Origin: Fibrobacterota bacterium
Lineage (GTDB): Bacteria > Fibrobacterota > Chitinivibrionia > Chitinivibrionales > Chitinispirillaceae
Length of the DNA stretch: 64,000 nt
Assembly (NCBI GenBank): GCA_023459055.1
Contig: JAEWVR010000030.1
Coordinates: forward strand, 1-64,000
Direction of reading: 5' to 3'
A model generated the notes under the pieces. It did no database searches, was not told the origin of the DNA, and saw nothing but the letters and a program-made list of their open reading frames with translations. The position numbers and the translations under genes were made by a program. Below are positions 43,004-51,637 of the stretch, one piece after another (the first letter of the stretch is position 1; each line of letters starts with the position of its first letter).

Positions 43004-44950
43004 TTAAAAAGACGCATCAATTCCGATGAATATCGATCTTCCCTGTATTACCGGTAGTGAGCAATACTTCACTGTTCCACTTGCAGGCAGCCATACCTCT
43101 TTATCAAGAAGATTGTAGCAGTCGATGCGTATCTTAAACTGGCCAATTGATTGAAGAGTTAAAAAGTAGTTAAGATCATAGGAGAAAGTTACATTAAGTA
43201 GATTGTATTCACCCGGGTTTGGATTTCCGATTGATGTATATCTTTTGTCAAGGTCGCCTTCGTATATGTTAAAAGCGCTTACTATCAAGCCATTCCTGGA
43301 ATAACTTAGTCCTATTTTACCTTCGATTTCAGGAACAGGCATCATATTGCCTAGTGAATCGCCATTGGTATTTTGTTGATAAAGTCCCGAACCAACCAGT
43401 AATAACTCTCTGGTTATGTAATATTTCCCTTCAAGTTCAGCCCCGATTATCGTTGTCTTTTCATCACTATTCACATATCTGATTGGAGATGTAGGTACTT
43501 GAATGATTGTATTGCTGATTTTGCTGTAAAAATTGTTCAGACCGATAGATGCATTATCCGTCTGGATATTGACACCAAAGTCGATAGTACTGACTTTTTC
43601 CGGATCGAGATCTGGTGTTCCTCTGTTCAGGAGATACAGCTCCTGAATTGTTGGAGCCCTGAATGCCTGACTGTATAATGCTTTAATATTAACATTCTCC
43701 ATAGGATACCAGATATAGCCCAAACGAGGATTGATATCAAAGTCATAACCCGGAACTTCGTTTCCCTGAAGGCCTGCAATTAATTTCAGTGAAGGAAAAA
43801 GCCTGTAATCGCCCTGAATGTATATAGCAACACTTGAACGGGATGTATCCAATACCAGGCTCGATGTAAGTACCTGATCACCTTTGACCAGATTACCCAG
43901 CATACCAAAAACAATTTTCAAATCTTCAATTGGGTTGAAAAAGTTTGTCAATTCACCTGTTAAATCAAAAGAGTTTCTTTCTAATGCTGGTTCGGCTTTT
44001 GTCTCCAGCCATGATTGTGTATATGTGGTATTAAACGACAAGTTCCACCAATCAGAAATCTTTTGCGTATAACCGACGTCATTGAACCATTTTTGGTAAA
44101 AAACATTTCCGTATCCATTGGATGTAGAATCAATCAGCAGTTTCTGGGTTGTGTAAAAATGTATCCAATCATTATAAGAAGTCATTATTTTCAGATTCTT
44201 GTAGTTTAATTCAAGATATGTGCCCACACCGGTATTTGGTATTGAAACTGGATATCTGGTATATCCATCTTTTCCGATATAGTCAAGCTTCCACTCTTTT
44301 TCTTTGAAATACTTCGCACCAGCAACAACACTGATATCTCCAAGTTGATATGTAGTAAATCCGGTACCCAGTAATGCTGATGGATATCCGGCTGCCAGGA
44401 AAAGGTTTGTTTTATTTTCAAAGTTCTTTTTTGTAATTACATTAATTACCGCAGAAAATGCATTTGATCCGTAAAGAACAGAGCCAGGACCGCGAATCAC
44501 TTCCAGATGGTCGATTACACTTACTGGAAATGATTCATACATTTCGCTTTTGATCCCACCTTCTTCCGCTTCACGAACAGGCCGTCCATTAATTAGCAGA
44601 AGTGTATGGCAGGCTGCTGCATTAAGCTGATCTCCGCGAGCCGCAACTGAACTGCGATCAGTCATATAAATAGTAACAGGTGCAAGACTTGGAACCCTTA
44701 ATAACACATCTTTTAAAGTCCTTGCACCGAAACGCTCCATTTCATCATTGGTTACTACAGAAATAACTCCTGGTGCATCTGATAGTCTCTCTACCTGTTT
44801 GGATGTTGTTGTTACGTGCATATTAAAAAGTTCAGCGAGGGACAATTCCGAAAACACTAAAGAGGAATCAGTTTCAGAAGAAGCTGCAGCAATATACGTA
44901 ATGCTTAAGAACGCAATTGCTTTCCAATAAAAAGTATTACGTAGATGCAT
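43004..44950 (-). CDS. TonB-dependent outer-membrane receptor
   Basis: This 648-residue protein has a signal peptide at about 1-22. The plug domain, about 45-165, includes VTTTSKQVERLSDAPGVISVVT (TonB-box-like to plug start), LINGRPVREAEEGG and VIDHLEVIRGPGSVLYGSNAFSAVINVIT, the classic plug end. A 22-strand barrel follows, with NPRLGYIWYP and SQAFRAPTIQELYLL typical of the group. The ligand cannot be read. No periplasmic binding protein or ABC genes are adjacent, and I saw no cobalamin or other riboswitch in the 237 bp upstream. Confidence 0.9.
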   Translation of the reverse strand: MHLRNTFYWKAIAFLSITYIAAASSETDSSLVFSELSLAELFNMHVTTTSKQVERLSDAPGVISVVTNDEMERFGARTLKDVLLRVPSLAPVTIYMTDRSSVAARGDQLNAAACHTLLLINGRPVREAEEGGIKSEMYESFPVSVIDHLEVIRGPGSVLYGSNAFSAVINVITKKNFENKTNLFLAAGYPSALLGTGFTTYQLGDISVVAGAKYFKEKEWKLDYIGKDGYTRYPVSIPNTGVGTYLELNYKNLKIMTSYNDWIHFYTTQKLLIDSTSNGYGNVFYQKWFNDVGYTQKISDWWNLSFNTTYTQSWLETKAEPALERNSFDLTGELTNFFNPIEDLKIVFGMLGNLVKGDQVLTSSLVLDTSRSSVAIYIQGDYRLFPSLKLIAGLQGNEVPGYDFDINPRLGYIWYPMENVNIKALYSQAFRAPTIQELYLLNRGTPDLDPEKVSTIDFGVNIQTDNASIGLNNFYSKISNTIIQVPTSPIRYVNSDEKTTIIGAELEGKYYITRELLLVGSGLYQQNTNGDSLGNMMPVPEIEGKIGLSYSRNGLIVSAFNIYEGDLDKRYTSIGNPNPGEYNLLNVTFSYDLNYFLTLQSIGQFKIRIDCYNLLDKEVWLPASGTVKYCSLPVIQGRSIFIGIDASF

Positions 44951-45187
44951 TGAATGATCCTCTAAAAGAGTAGGTATACAACTATTTTATGACACTAGTG
45001 AAGAAATGACAATTACATTCTTATACTTTTGATGAAGCGTACTTTATAATTTCGCAATGTGTTAATTGTAAGTTACTGTACTTCAAATGGGATATCGAAT
45101 AGGAATAAATCAGCTTTTTCCTCTCTCTATCACCCAAAAAATTGAAGTATATTATACCCGCTTTTAATCCGGGAAAGGATACATGAA

Positions 45188-46234
45188 ATGGCTCGTTTAA
45201 AGACAATTGATTACGTAAACGGAAAAATACAGATCATTGATCAGACACTGCTGCCCAATGAGCTGAAATATCTTACTATTGAAACAGTAAAAGATATGTA
45301 TGATGCAATCAAGGTGCTTAAGGTTCGCGGGGCTCCTGCGATTGGTATTGCCGGAGCGTTTGGTGCATGTCTGGGGGTTGCTGATGTTGCTTCTAATACA
45401 ACAATTGATCAGTTTGAAGCAATTTTTATCAGGAATGCAGATTATCTTAATAGTTCACGTCCAACTGCAGTAAATCTTCAATGGGCAATCAACAGAATGA
45501 AAAAGAAGATGCAGAGTATGCTCCCACTCAATGATATCAGGCTTATCAGGGAAAAACTTCTGGATGAAGCAGTCGAGATTCTTGAGGAGGACCGCAGAAC
45601 CGGGCGGGCGATCGGGGAGGCTGGTTTTGAACTGCTGAAAAATAAAAAGACCATTTTGACCCACTGTAATGCGGGGGGACTTGCAACTGCAGAATATGGA
45701 ACTGCGCTTGCTCCTGTTTATATTGGTGCTGAAAAGGGACACATTTTTCATGTGTATTCCGATGAGACCCGTCCGCTGCTTCAAGGCGCACGAATCACGA
45801 CATTTGAACTGATGCATGCGGGGATTCCGGTAACTTTGATTTGTGATAATATGGCAGCATCGGTAATGGCAAAGGGAAAGATTGATGCGGTGATAGTCGG
45901 GGCTGATCGTATTACACGTAACGGTGATACCGCAAACAAAATCGGAACCTACGGTGTAGCGTTACTTGCAAAAGCGCACAATATTCCGTTTTATGTAGCA
46001 GCTCCATTCTCGACGTTTGATCTTACCATGGAATGTGGTGAACAGATTCCGATCGAGGAACGTGATGCAGAGGAGATCACCTGCGGTTTCGGAAAACAAA
46101 CTGCACCAACCGGTGTCAAGGTGTTTAATCCCGCCTTTGATGTAACACCGAATAGTCTGATTACTGCGTTTATTACCGATAAAGGGGTGATCACACCGCC
46201 CTATGCTTCAACGATTGTGTCAACGTTAGGGTAA
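45188..46234 (+). CDS. mtnA: S-methyl-5-thioribose-1-phosphate isomerase
   Basis: This 348-residue enzyme of the methionine salvage pathway converts 5-methylthioribose-1-phosphate to the ribulose form. Cys160 (HCNAGGLATAEYGTALAP) and Asp240 (GADRITRNGD) match the catalytic pair of the Bacillus enzyme. The initial KVRGAPAIGIAGAFG is the family signature. ATG 45188 follows AAAGGATACATGA. The other salvage enzymes are not in the window. A small cold-shock-like gene follows after 6 bp, so they are probably co-transcribed. Confidence 0.93.
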   Translation: MARLKTIDYVNGKIQIIDQTLLPNELKYLTIETVKDMYDAIKVLKVRGAPAIGIAGAFGACLGVADVASNTTIDQFEAIFIRNADYLNSSRPTAVNLQWAINRMKKKMQSMLPLNDIRLIREKLLDEAVEILEEDRRTGRAIGEAGFELLKNKKTILTHCNAGGLATAEYGTALAPVYIGAEKGHIFHVYSDETRPLLQGARITTFELMHAGIPVTLICDNMAASVMAKGKIDAVIVGADRITRNGDTANKIGTYGVALLAKAHNIPFYVAAPFSTFDLTMECGEQIPIEERDAEEITCGFGKQTAPTGVKVFNPAFDVTPNSLITAFITDKGVITPPYASTIVSTLG

Positions 46235-46240
46235 TGTAGT

Positions 46241-46450
46241 ATGCGTGGAAGAGTCAGATTGTTTAATGATATTATCGGGACCGGATACCTGGAACCGGAT
46301 GATGGTTCACCGGTACTGAAATTTTCCTACAAGGATATTATCAAGCCAGGGTATCAGTTGCTCTATGAGGGACAAACGGTGAATTTCTCAATTCGTCAAA
46401 CATCCCACGGTCCGCTCGCAGTGGAGATTTATCCTGATTGGGCCGAATGA
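46241..46450 (+). CDS. Divergent cold-shock-domain small protein
   Basis: This 69-residue protein has GRVRLFNDIIGTGYLEPDDG, which corresponds to the RNP1 region of cold-shock proteins (GxVKWFNxxKGYGFIxPxDG), and LKFSYKDI, which corresponds to RNP2 (VFVHFS). EGQTVNFSI and GPLAVEIYP match the last strands. Two of the usual aromatic nucleic-acid contacts are changed, so binding may be weaker or altered. It is coupled to mtnA by a 6-bp gap. It may be a single-strand nucleic-acid binder; no function is known. Confidence 0.7.
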   Translation: MRGRVRLFNDIIGTGYLEPDDGSPVLKFSYKDIIKPGYQLLYEGQTVNFSIRQTSHGPLAVEIYPDWAE

Positions 46451-46458
46451 CAGGATCA

Positions 46459-46496
46459 AATTGTAATGAGACGTGCCACCGCGCGTCTCACAATTG
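46459..46496. terminator. Intrinsic terminator between convergent genes
   Basis: GAGACG/CGTCTC forms the inner stem, extended past a 3-base bulge by AATTGT/ACAATT. It lies just after the cold-shock-like stop and before the convergent mutarotase-like gene, so it could serve both strands. T-tracts are weak (TTCTTAACTC on plus). Confidence 0.6.
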
Positions 46497-46528
46497 TTCT
46501 TAACTCTTTGCTACCAACAAAATCAAAA

Positions 46529-47584
46529 TCAATACACCATCACATCATCTGTCCTAAGCAGAACCTTCAGCAGTTCGAAAATTTCATTCTTCGAGCCGCA
46601 GTAACTCAACAGATCATGTTTCCCATGGCTCGGATGTGTCGCATCGCCTTTTGTAAATTGAAGCTCTATCTCACCGTATAGAAGTGTGCTTCCGTAGCCG
46701 TGGTTGTAACCTTGAATCGCGCCTTTTTTGCCATCTCTGCCTCCTGCAGGAATATCGACGCACTCGTCCTGCGTTTTAGGAAGATCGTGCGATACTTTCA
46801 CTACACAATACCAGATATCCGATTTGTCAAATGGCGCACAATAAACAATTTTTACCGGATTTTCCCAATCGGTACCATCAGGTTCAGTTGCACATTTGAA
46901 TGGATCTTTTGAGTCGATAAGGAATCGGGCGTAGTCAACATGTGTTGCAAACCGTGATGATGGCAGGGGGGAAAAGTAGGGGGTGACTTTTGATGGATTA
47001 CGTGAGGGAAAAAAGATTGTTCCCGGTCGTGATGTACCACATGTTGCCACCATTGTAATTGACCATGCACTGTAATGGTTACTAGATCCGGGAATCAGCA
47101 GTGAATCAAAAATTGATACACCGGCAAATGCAATGCCACTGTCAAAAGGATCTTTTTGAACCGGAGAGAATGTTCGCCTTGATGTGCAATTATCAATCGT
47201 TTGGCGGGTGATGTAATTATAAATAGAAAAATTTTTGATATACTCAAAGTCAGTTGCCTTTTTGTAAGTTCCCGGATCTACAGAATCCTGCACAAGAAAT
47301 CCATCAAATGATTCCGGATTTGTAAAAAAATAATCCTGCTGTGGTGCAATCCACTGTCGTTCACCCCCCAGGCACCAATCACGATTTTTAATCTGGTTGA
47401 CAATATCAGGGTGAACAAAAAGCGTATTCGGGAGATCTGTTGACGGAAATAGGCCGACAACACGTCCACCAAACTCACTTATGAGAACAGATGAATTTCC
47501 TGTACGTAAACGTTCTACTCGGGTAATCTGTGAATCTATTAGTGTTGTGTAAAGATGTTCTTCATTCCAGAGTTTGTTGTTCAT
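46529..47584 (-). CDS. Predicted galactose-mutarotase-like protein
   Basis: This 351-residue protein has no signal peptide. The opening SSVLISEFGGRVVGLFPSTD and GGERQWIAPQQDYFF resemble the start of mutarotase-like (aldose-1-epimerase superfamily) proteins, with a G-x-R/E-x-W-x-x-P loop. I am not sure of the subfamily; DUF6786-type proteins look closest. Catalytic histidines of true epimerases cannot be placed confidently. It is followed, at its 5' side, by a polysaccharide deacetylase gene with a 24-bp gap, so the pair may act on sugars together. Confidence 0.5.
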   Translation of the reverse strand: MNNKLWNEEHLYTTLIDSQITRVERLRTGNSSVLISEFGGRVVGLFPSTDLPNTLFVHPDIVNQIKNRDWCLGGERQWIAPQQDYFFTNPESFDGFLVQDSVDPGTYKKATDFEYIKNFSIYNYITRQTIDNCTSRRTFSPVQKDPFDSGIAFAGVSIFDSLLIPGSSNHYSAWSITMVATCGTSRPGTIFFPSRNPSKVTPYFSPLPSSRFATHVDYARFLIDSKDPFKCATEPDGTDWENPVKIVYCAPFDKSDIWYCVVKVSHDLPKTQDECVDIPAGGRDGKKGAIQGYNHGYGSTLLYGEIELQFTKGDATHPSHGKHDLLSYCGSKNEIFELLKVLLRTDDVMVY

Positions 47585-47608
47585 TGTAAAATCCTGCGTT
47601 GTTTGTGC

Positions 47609-48469
47609 TTAATAAGTAATATTCTGATATGTATCTCTCAATCGCCAGACCGGTGTACCTTTTGAAAAATGTGATAAAAGAACTGATACTGCCCGTGATA
47701 CTGAGATGTAATTTCGGGGGTTGATTTTATGGACAATACTATCTGCAGATTCGAATTGATAAACGCCGTACACCGGGAACAAATCAGGAAAGCTGTTTTT
47801 TTTGTGATCTCTGTATATCGTTCCATACTTATACCCGACATCCTGTGCACATTGCCAGACTCTGCGATTAATACCTCCAAAGGGAAACGAGATACTGGTA
47901 ACAGGACATCCCGTTATATCCTCAAGAATCTTTTTGGATGTTTCAAGTTCAGTTCTCAGATCTGTATCGTTGAGATAGGGCAGGAATGCATGTGATGATG
48001 TGTGGCTGCCTATCTCGTGACCATTTTCAGCAATCCGCCGGATTGCATTGTTGTCAAGATGCCGGTTGTGACGATAGACATCCCAGCTCGATTTTTTTCC
48101 ACTAAATCCGGTGACACAAAAAATGGTGGTTTTAAAATTAAACCTTTCAATAATCGGCAGCGCATAATCCTCAACGCACTGAAAGCCATCATCGAATGTA
48201 AGCAGAATTGGCTTTTTACCCGTGAGTTTTTTGTCGCGTGATGATACCGTTACACCTTGATAATTTAAATTTTTCAGAAGCGTTATAAGTTGTTCAAAAT
48301 TTTTAGTTGAGTAACAGGATAAATTTGGAAGCAGGGTTCCTGGCATTACAGAATGGAAAAGAAGTCCCGGTACGGAAATCTGCCTGTTAACTTTACCAAG
48401 AAGCAGTGATGCAAGTACGCCCGCTGAGAAGGGTATTGCTGCTACAAAAAAAAGGGTATTGACTATCAT
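47609..48469 (-). CDS. Polysaccharide deacetylase (NodB fold)
   Basis: This 286-residue protein has an N-terminal hydrophobic anchor (about 1-27). The NodB catalytic motif TFDDGF (about 93-98) supplies the base and metal Asp, and HEIGSHTSSH (about 150-159) supplies the two metal His residues. SFPFGG (about 197-202) is the third motif. The set is that of metal-dependent carbohydrate esterase family 4 enzymes, which remove acetyl groups from chitin, peptidoglycan or exopolysaccharide. The substrate is open; FFVAAIPFSAGVLASLLL suggests membrane attachment. It is first in a two-gene unit with the mutarotase-like gene. Confidence 0.85.
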   Translation of the reverse strand: MIVNTLFFVAAIPFSAGVLASLLLGKVNRQISVPGLLFHSVMPGTLLPNLSCYSTKNFEQLITLLKNLNYQGVTVSSRDKKLTGKKPILLTFDDGFQCVEDYALPIIERFNFKTTIFCVTGFSGKKSSWDVYRHNRHLDNNAIRRIAENGHEIGSHTSSHAFLPYLNDTDLRTELETSKKILEDITGCPVTSISFPFGGINRRVWQCAQDVGYKYGTIYRDHKKNSFPDLFPVYGVYQFESADSIVHKINPRNYISVSRAVSVLLSHFSKGTPVWRLRDTYQNITY

Positions 48470-48647
48470 GTCTGAAAAATATATTTAAAACAGTATATTA
48501 CAAAGATTATTAAAATAACGAACGAGAAGAAGAACCGTACAGTGCACAGATGATTAATGATATCATACCATTACAAACAATGTACGAACTGGTGTGGTTC
48601 AAATCAAAGTAATTGGGGGAGTAGTATTTAACAAAAAAGGAGTAGTA

Positions 48648-48926
48648 GTGAGTAAAGATAAAAGTGATAATGCACGTTTTGTTTGTCCAAATTGCGGCAC
48701 AGACCTTTCTGAAAATGCAAAGGTGTGTCCAAATTGTGGCTCTGACGAAAGTACCGGGTGGTCTGAAAATACCTATCTGGATGGACTTGGGATACCGTTT
48801 GAGGATGAATATGCTGAAATTAAGGAATCAGAATTTAAAAGCAAACGAAAACGTCAAGTCACTTGGGTAGCTGTAGTTGGTCTGATTCTTTTGATACTCT
48901 TTGTGGTAATGATCTTTCGCTTTTAG
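48648..48926 (+). CDS. Zinc-ribbon protein with a C-terminal membrane anchor
   Basis: This 92-residue protein has two CPNCG knuckles (about 12-16 and 27-31, spaced 10 residues) forming a single zinc ribbon. A linker (about 35-65) and one transmembrane helix (VAVVGLILLILFVVMIF) follow. This resembles the zinc-ribbon/tail-anchored proteins of unknown function. I chose GTG 48648, preceded by AAAAAAGGAGTAGTA, a strong site, over GTG 48594 which would add a Val/Lys-rich stretch. It converges with the Roadblock gene. Confidence 0.75.
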   Translation: MSKDKSDNARFVCPNCGTDLSENAKVCPNCGSDESTGWSENTYLDGLGIPFEDEYAEIKESEFKSKRKRQVTWVAVVGLILLILFVVMIFRF

Positions 48927-49024
48927 CTTGATTACGTATACCAGAGCTTCTAATGTGGGGGAAGGGAGATGAATAAGAGATTCACAACGTTGCAGTTAGA
49001 AAACTGGTTAATAAAAACAGGAAT

Positions 49025-49056
49025 AAAAAAGAGGATTGTGATTATTCCTCTTTTTT
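49025..49056. terminator. Bidirectional intrinsic terminator
   Basis: AAAAAAGAGGA (49025-49035) pairs with TCCTCTTTTTT (49046-49056), giving a stem flanked by A-tracts and T-tracts suited to both strands. The right arm lies within the last codons of the Roadblock gene (the KKEE end), an unusual overlap of terminator and coding sequence. Confidence 0.75.
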
Positions 49057-49779
49057 ACGTTTCATCGTCTCTTTAATTTTATTCTGCAGATAAATGTAGT
49101 TTGTATCAGTTGGATTACCGGTATTTCGTGTCGAATCGACATCAAAAACTGGCTCATCACCCGGTTGTGCATGCAAAGGCATTTGCTGTGGCGGTTGATG
49201 TACCTTGGTCTGAGATGCCGGTTGAACTTTTGTTTGAGTTGGTTTGATTGATTCAAAAAACTCCTGAGGCTGGTAGAAGCTTTTTTGAGATTGTGTCGAC
49301 TGCTGCGAATGTTGTTGTTGCATCGCCTGATCAAGCATGCCACCAAGGTCAAGATCAAGATTAACCTGATCCTCTGTTTTGTCATATACAAGGAAAAGAC
49401 CGGCTTTGAGCTGGCGATCAAACTGGCGAACAAATACCTTCACTCTGTCAATGTTCGTCCTATCATCAAAAACAAGTGCAAGGAACGTGTTTTCATCTAC
49501 AACTGCAATATAGATATGTTTATCTTTGCCCTGATGATACATGGTGGAAAACTCATGTTCACCCATAAGCTGCGCAATGGCAAGCGTTGATGCAGAATTG
49601 CCGGCCACAAGTGCAGCCATTGAGACTGTATCAACCTGATCCAGTGAACCCTGATTAGTAAGCAATCTGCCATCTTTGTTTATCAGAACAGCAAGAAGCA
49701 GATCCGCTTTAACGACAAGTTGAGAAAGAACCAGGTTTAACCGTTCAATATCCTCGGGAAAAAGTATCATGTCCTTCAT
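49042..49779 (-). CDS. Roadblock/LC7 (MglB-like) protein with variable C-terminal tail
   Basis: This 245-residue protein has a Roadblock domain (about 10-120) seen in LLLAVLINKDGRLLTNQGSLDQVDTVSMAALVAGN and the later YIAVVDENTFLALVFDD. MglB-type proteins act as GTPase-activating partners of MglA. The C-terminal half is Gln/Pro-rich and basic at the end, without a known domain. Its start overlaps the stop of the GTPase gene by one base (TGATG), so the two proteins are made together. The role is probably to control the GTPase in motility or polarity. Confidence 0.85.
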   Translation of the reverse strand: MKDMILFPEDIERLNLVLSQLVVKADLLLAVLINKDGRLLTNQGSLDQVDTVSMAALVAGNSASTLAIAQLMGEHEFSTMYHQGKDKHIYIAVVDENTFLALVFDDRTNIDRVKVFVRQFDRQLKAGLFLVYDKTEDQVNLDLDLGGMLDQAMQQQHSQQSTQSQKSFYQPQEFFESIKPTQTKVQPASQTKVHQPPQQMPLHAQPGDEPVFDVDSTRNTGNPTDTNYIYLQNKIKETMKRKKEE

Positions 49780-51476
49780 CAGGGTGTTTCCCTGTTAAAA
49801 AACTTTGAAAGAAATCCCTTTTGCTGCTGCTGCTGTTGCTGCTGCTGCTGATCCTTAAGAGTACTTGGATTAACAACTGGTTTTTTGTTTGGTGTACGTT
49901 TTTGTTTATCAGGATCTACTGAAGTAAAAAACATAGCGTCATCATCATCCTGTCTCTGAGGAGGAGGTTGAATAGGTGGTTGGAATGTTGGAACATCCAT
50001 GTTGTAGACGTCATAGTCGTTCTGCGCCGCATTTGCACCAAACTGAGGATTTTGAGGTCTCGGCTGCTGAAAATTTTGCGCAGGTTTTTGCACCTGTTGT
50101 GGCTGTTGTGGCGTTTGAGGTGCTGGCTGCTGAGCACGTCCACGTTTCTGCTTTTCTTCAATCTCCCGTTGATACTTTTCAATCTCAAGATCAAGATCTG
50201 TTTTGCCCTGACCAGCAAACTGATTTCTTTGAAAATCCTGTGGAGGAGGTGCAAATGGTTGTGCTGATGGCTGTTCAAGAAACATTTCAGCTTCTTCGTG
50301 CTGCTGATTAGTTCCAAGCGGTTCCATTGACATTGCATTAAAGGAATTAGTCTGATAATATTCGTTTGATACCTGTGGTGGTGCTTGCTCAAAAGAAGCT
50401 TCCTCAAAGTGTTCTTCAAATTGATTTGGTTGAAATGGCGGAGTTTTTTGAACAGGTGCCTGTACCGGTGCTGAATACTGGTTCTGATTAAATTGCGGCG
50501 GATTTCCAAATGGCTGCTGAGGTGCACGCTGTTGAAAAAATGGCTGCTGAGAACCTGGTGCCTGTGGTGGCATGCCAAATTGAGATGGAACAGCTTTTGG
50601 ACCAGGACTCATCTGCGGTGGAACCATCCGCTGTTGCATTTGTTGCTGAGGTCTTGGAGGCTGCTGTTGAGGCGGCACTACAGGACGTGACTGCTGAGGT
50701 GGAATAAACTGCTGACGAGGCGGCTGGTATTGTTGATACTGCCCGCCCTGAGGCTGTTGTGGTGGCATCTGGTACTGGTTGTAATTACCTTGAAACTGAT
50801 TAGGCTGAGCATATTGATTCTGCTGAGGATTATACGATGGTTGAGCTGGTAATCCTTCAGGTGCCCTGGGTGATGCCGATGTACCACGTGAATATTTTTT
50901 ATTAAGATAATCAATAACGATTTTACCAATTAATTTTAATGAGTCAAAAACACCTTTACCCTTATTGGCAACGGCTTCACTCCACGGCAGATTGTATTTG
51001 TTAACAAGCTGCTGAAGCTCCTCAATTGGCATTGCATTCGGAAGATCCCGCTTGTTATACTGGATAATAATTGGTATGTTTTCTCTCTTATATCCATACT
51101 CCGCCAGGTTTTCCTCAAGATTCTGAAAACTTTCAAGATTTTCCTGAACTTTATCCGGACCTGAATCAGCAACAAATACAACGCCATCAACACCACGAAG
51201 TACAAGCTTTCTGGTTGCATTATAATAAACCTGACCAGGAACAGTATATAACTGAAACTTTGTTGAAAATCCTTTAATCTTACCTAAATCCAATGGAAGA
51301 AAATCAAAGAACAGAGTACGGTCTGTTTCCGTTGCAAGCGATACCATATCACTTTTATATTCAGGAGGAACCTTACGATGGATTACCTGAAGGTTGGTAG
51401 TTTTGCCGCTTAGACCCGGCCCGTAGTAAACAATCTTTACACTGATTTCTCTCGCAGCATAATTAATTGATGCCAT
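49779..51476 (-). CDS. MglA-type Ras-like GTPase with long Q/P-rich C-terminal extension
   Basis: This 565-residue protein has an N-terminal GTPase domain (about 1-195). The P-loop is GPGLSGKTT (19-27), PGQVYYNATRK is the switch II region, and NKRD (about 141) is the base-specifying motif. MglA sets cell polarity in other bacteria. Standard MglA is about 195 residues. Here about 370 extra residues follow, rich in Gln, Pro and Asn (YNQYQMPPQQPQGGQYQQY), with a run of ten Gln close to the end and a basic C-terminus (KGFLSKFFNRETP). The polyQ is encoded by CAG/CAA repeats near 49823-49853. It shares an operon with the Roadblock gene. Confidence 0.88.
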   Translation of the reverse strand: MASINYAAREISVKIVYYGPGLSGKTTNLQVIHRKVPPEYKSDMVSLATETDRTLFFDFLPLDLGKIKGFSTKFQLYTVPGQVYYNATRKLVLRGVDGVVFVADSGPDKVQENLESFQNLEENLAEYGYKRENIPIIIQYNKRDLPNAMPIEELQQLVNKYNLPWSEAVANKGKGVFDSLKLIGKIVIDYLNKKYSRGTSASPRAPEGLPAQPSYNPQQNQYAQPNQFQGNYNQYQMPPQQPQGGQYQQYQPPRQQFIPPQQSRPVVPPQQQPPRPQQQMQQRMVPPQMSPGPKAVPSQFGMPPQAPGSQQPFFQQRAPQQPFGNPPQFNQNQYSAPVQAPVQKTPPFQPNQFEEHFEEASFEQAPPQVSNEYYQTNSFNAMSMEPLGTNQQHEEAEMFLEQPSAQPFAPPPQDFQRNQFAGQGKTDLDLEIEKYQREIEEKQKRGRAQQPAPQTPQQPQQVQKPAQNFQQPRPQNPQFGANAAQNDYDVYNMDVPTFQPPIQPPPQRQDDDDAMFFTSVDPDKQKRTPNKKPVVNPSTLKDQQQQQQQQQQKGFLSKFFNRETP

Positions 51477-51637
51477 GAACTCATCCTTCTGTTTAGATCA
51501 ATGGCCTATAACATTCAGTATTATCCGGTTAATACCAGACAGAATACGTATGTAATATAGTTCTATTCGTATATATATGCAAGAAGCCATTTATAGTTTT
51601 AAATATAAGTTCGAGTTTAATTCTTTTACATAATAAT

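Noticed and set aside
44951..45187. Cobalamin riboswitch upstream of the TonB-dependent receptor
   Set aside because: No B12-box-like sequence or matching stem was found in the 237 bp.
49916..50929. His/Leu-rich ORFs in other frames of the MglA tail
   Set aside because: They arise from the CAG/CCA-rich low-complexity coding sequence and have no independent start or domain.
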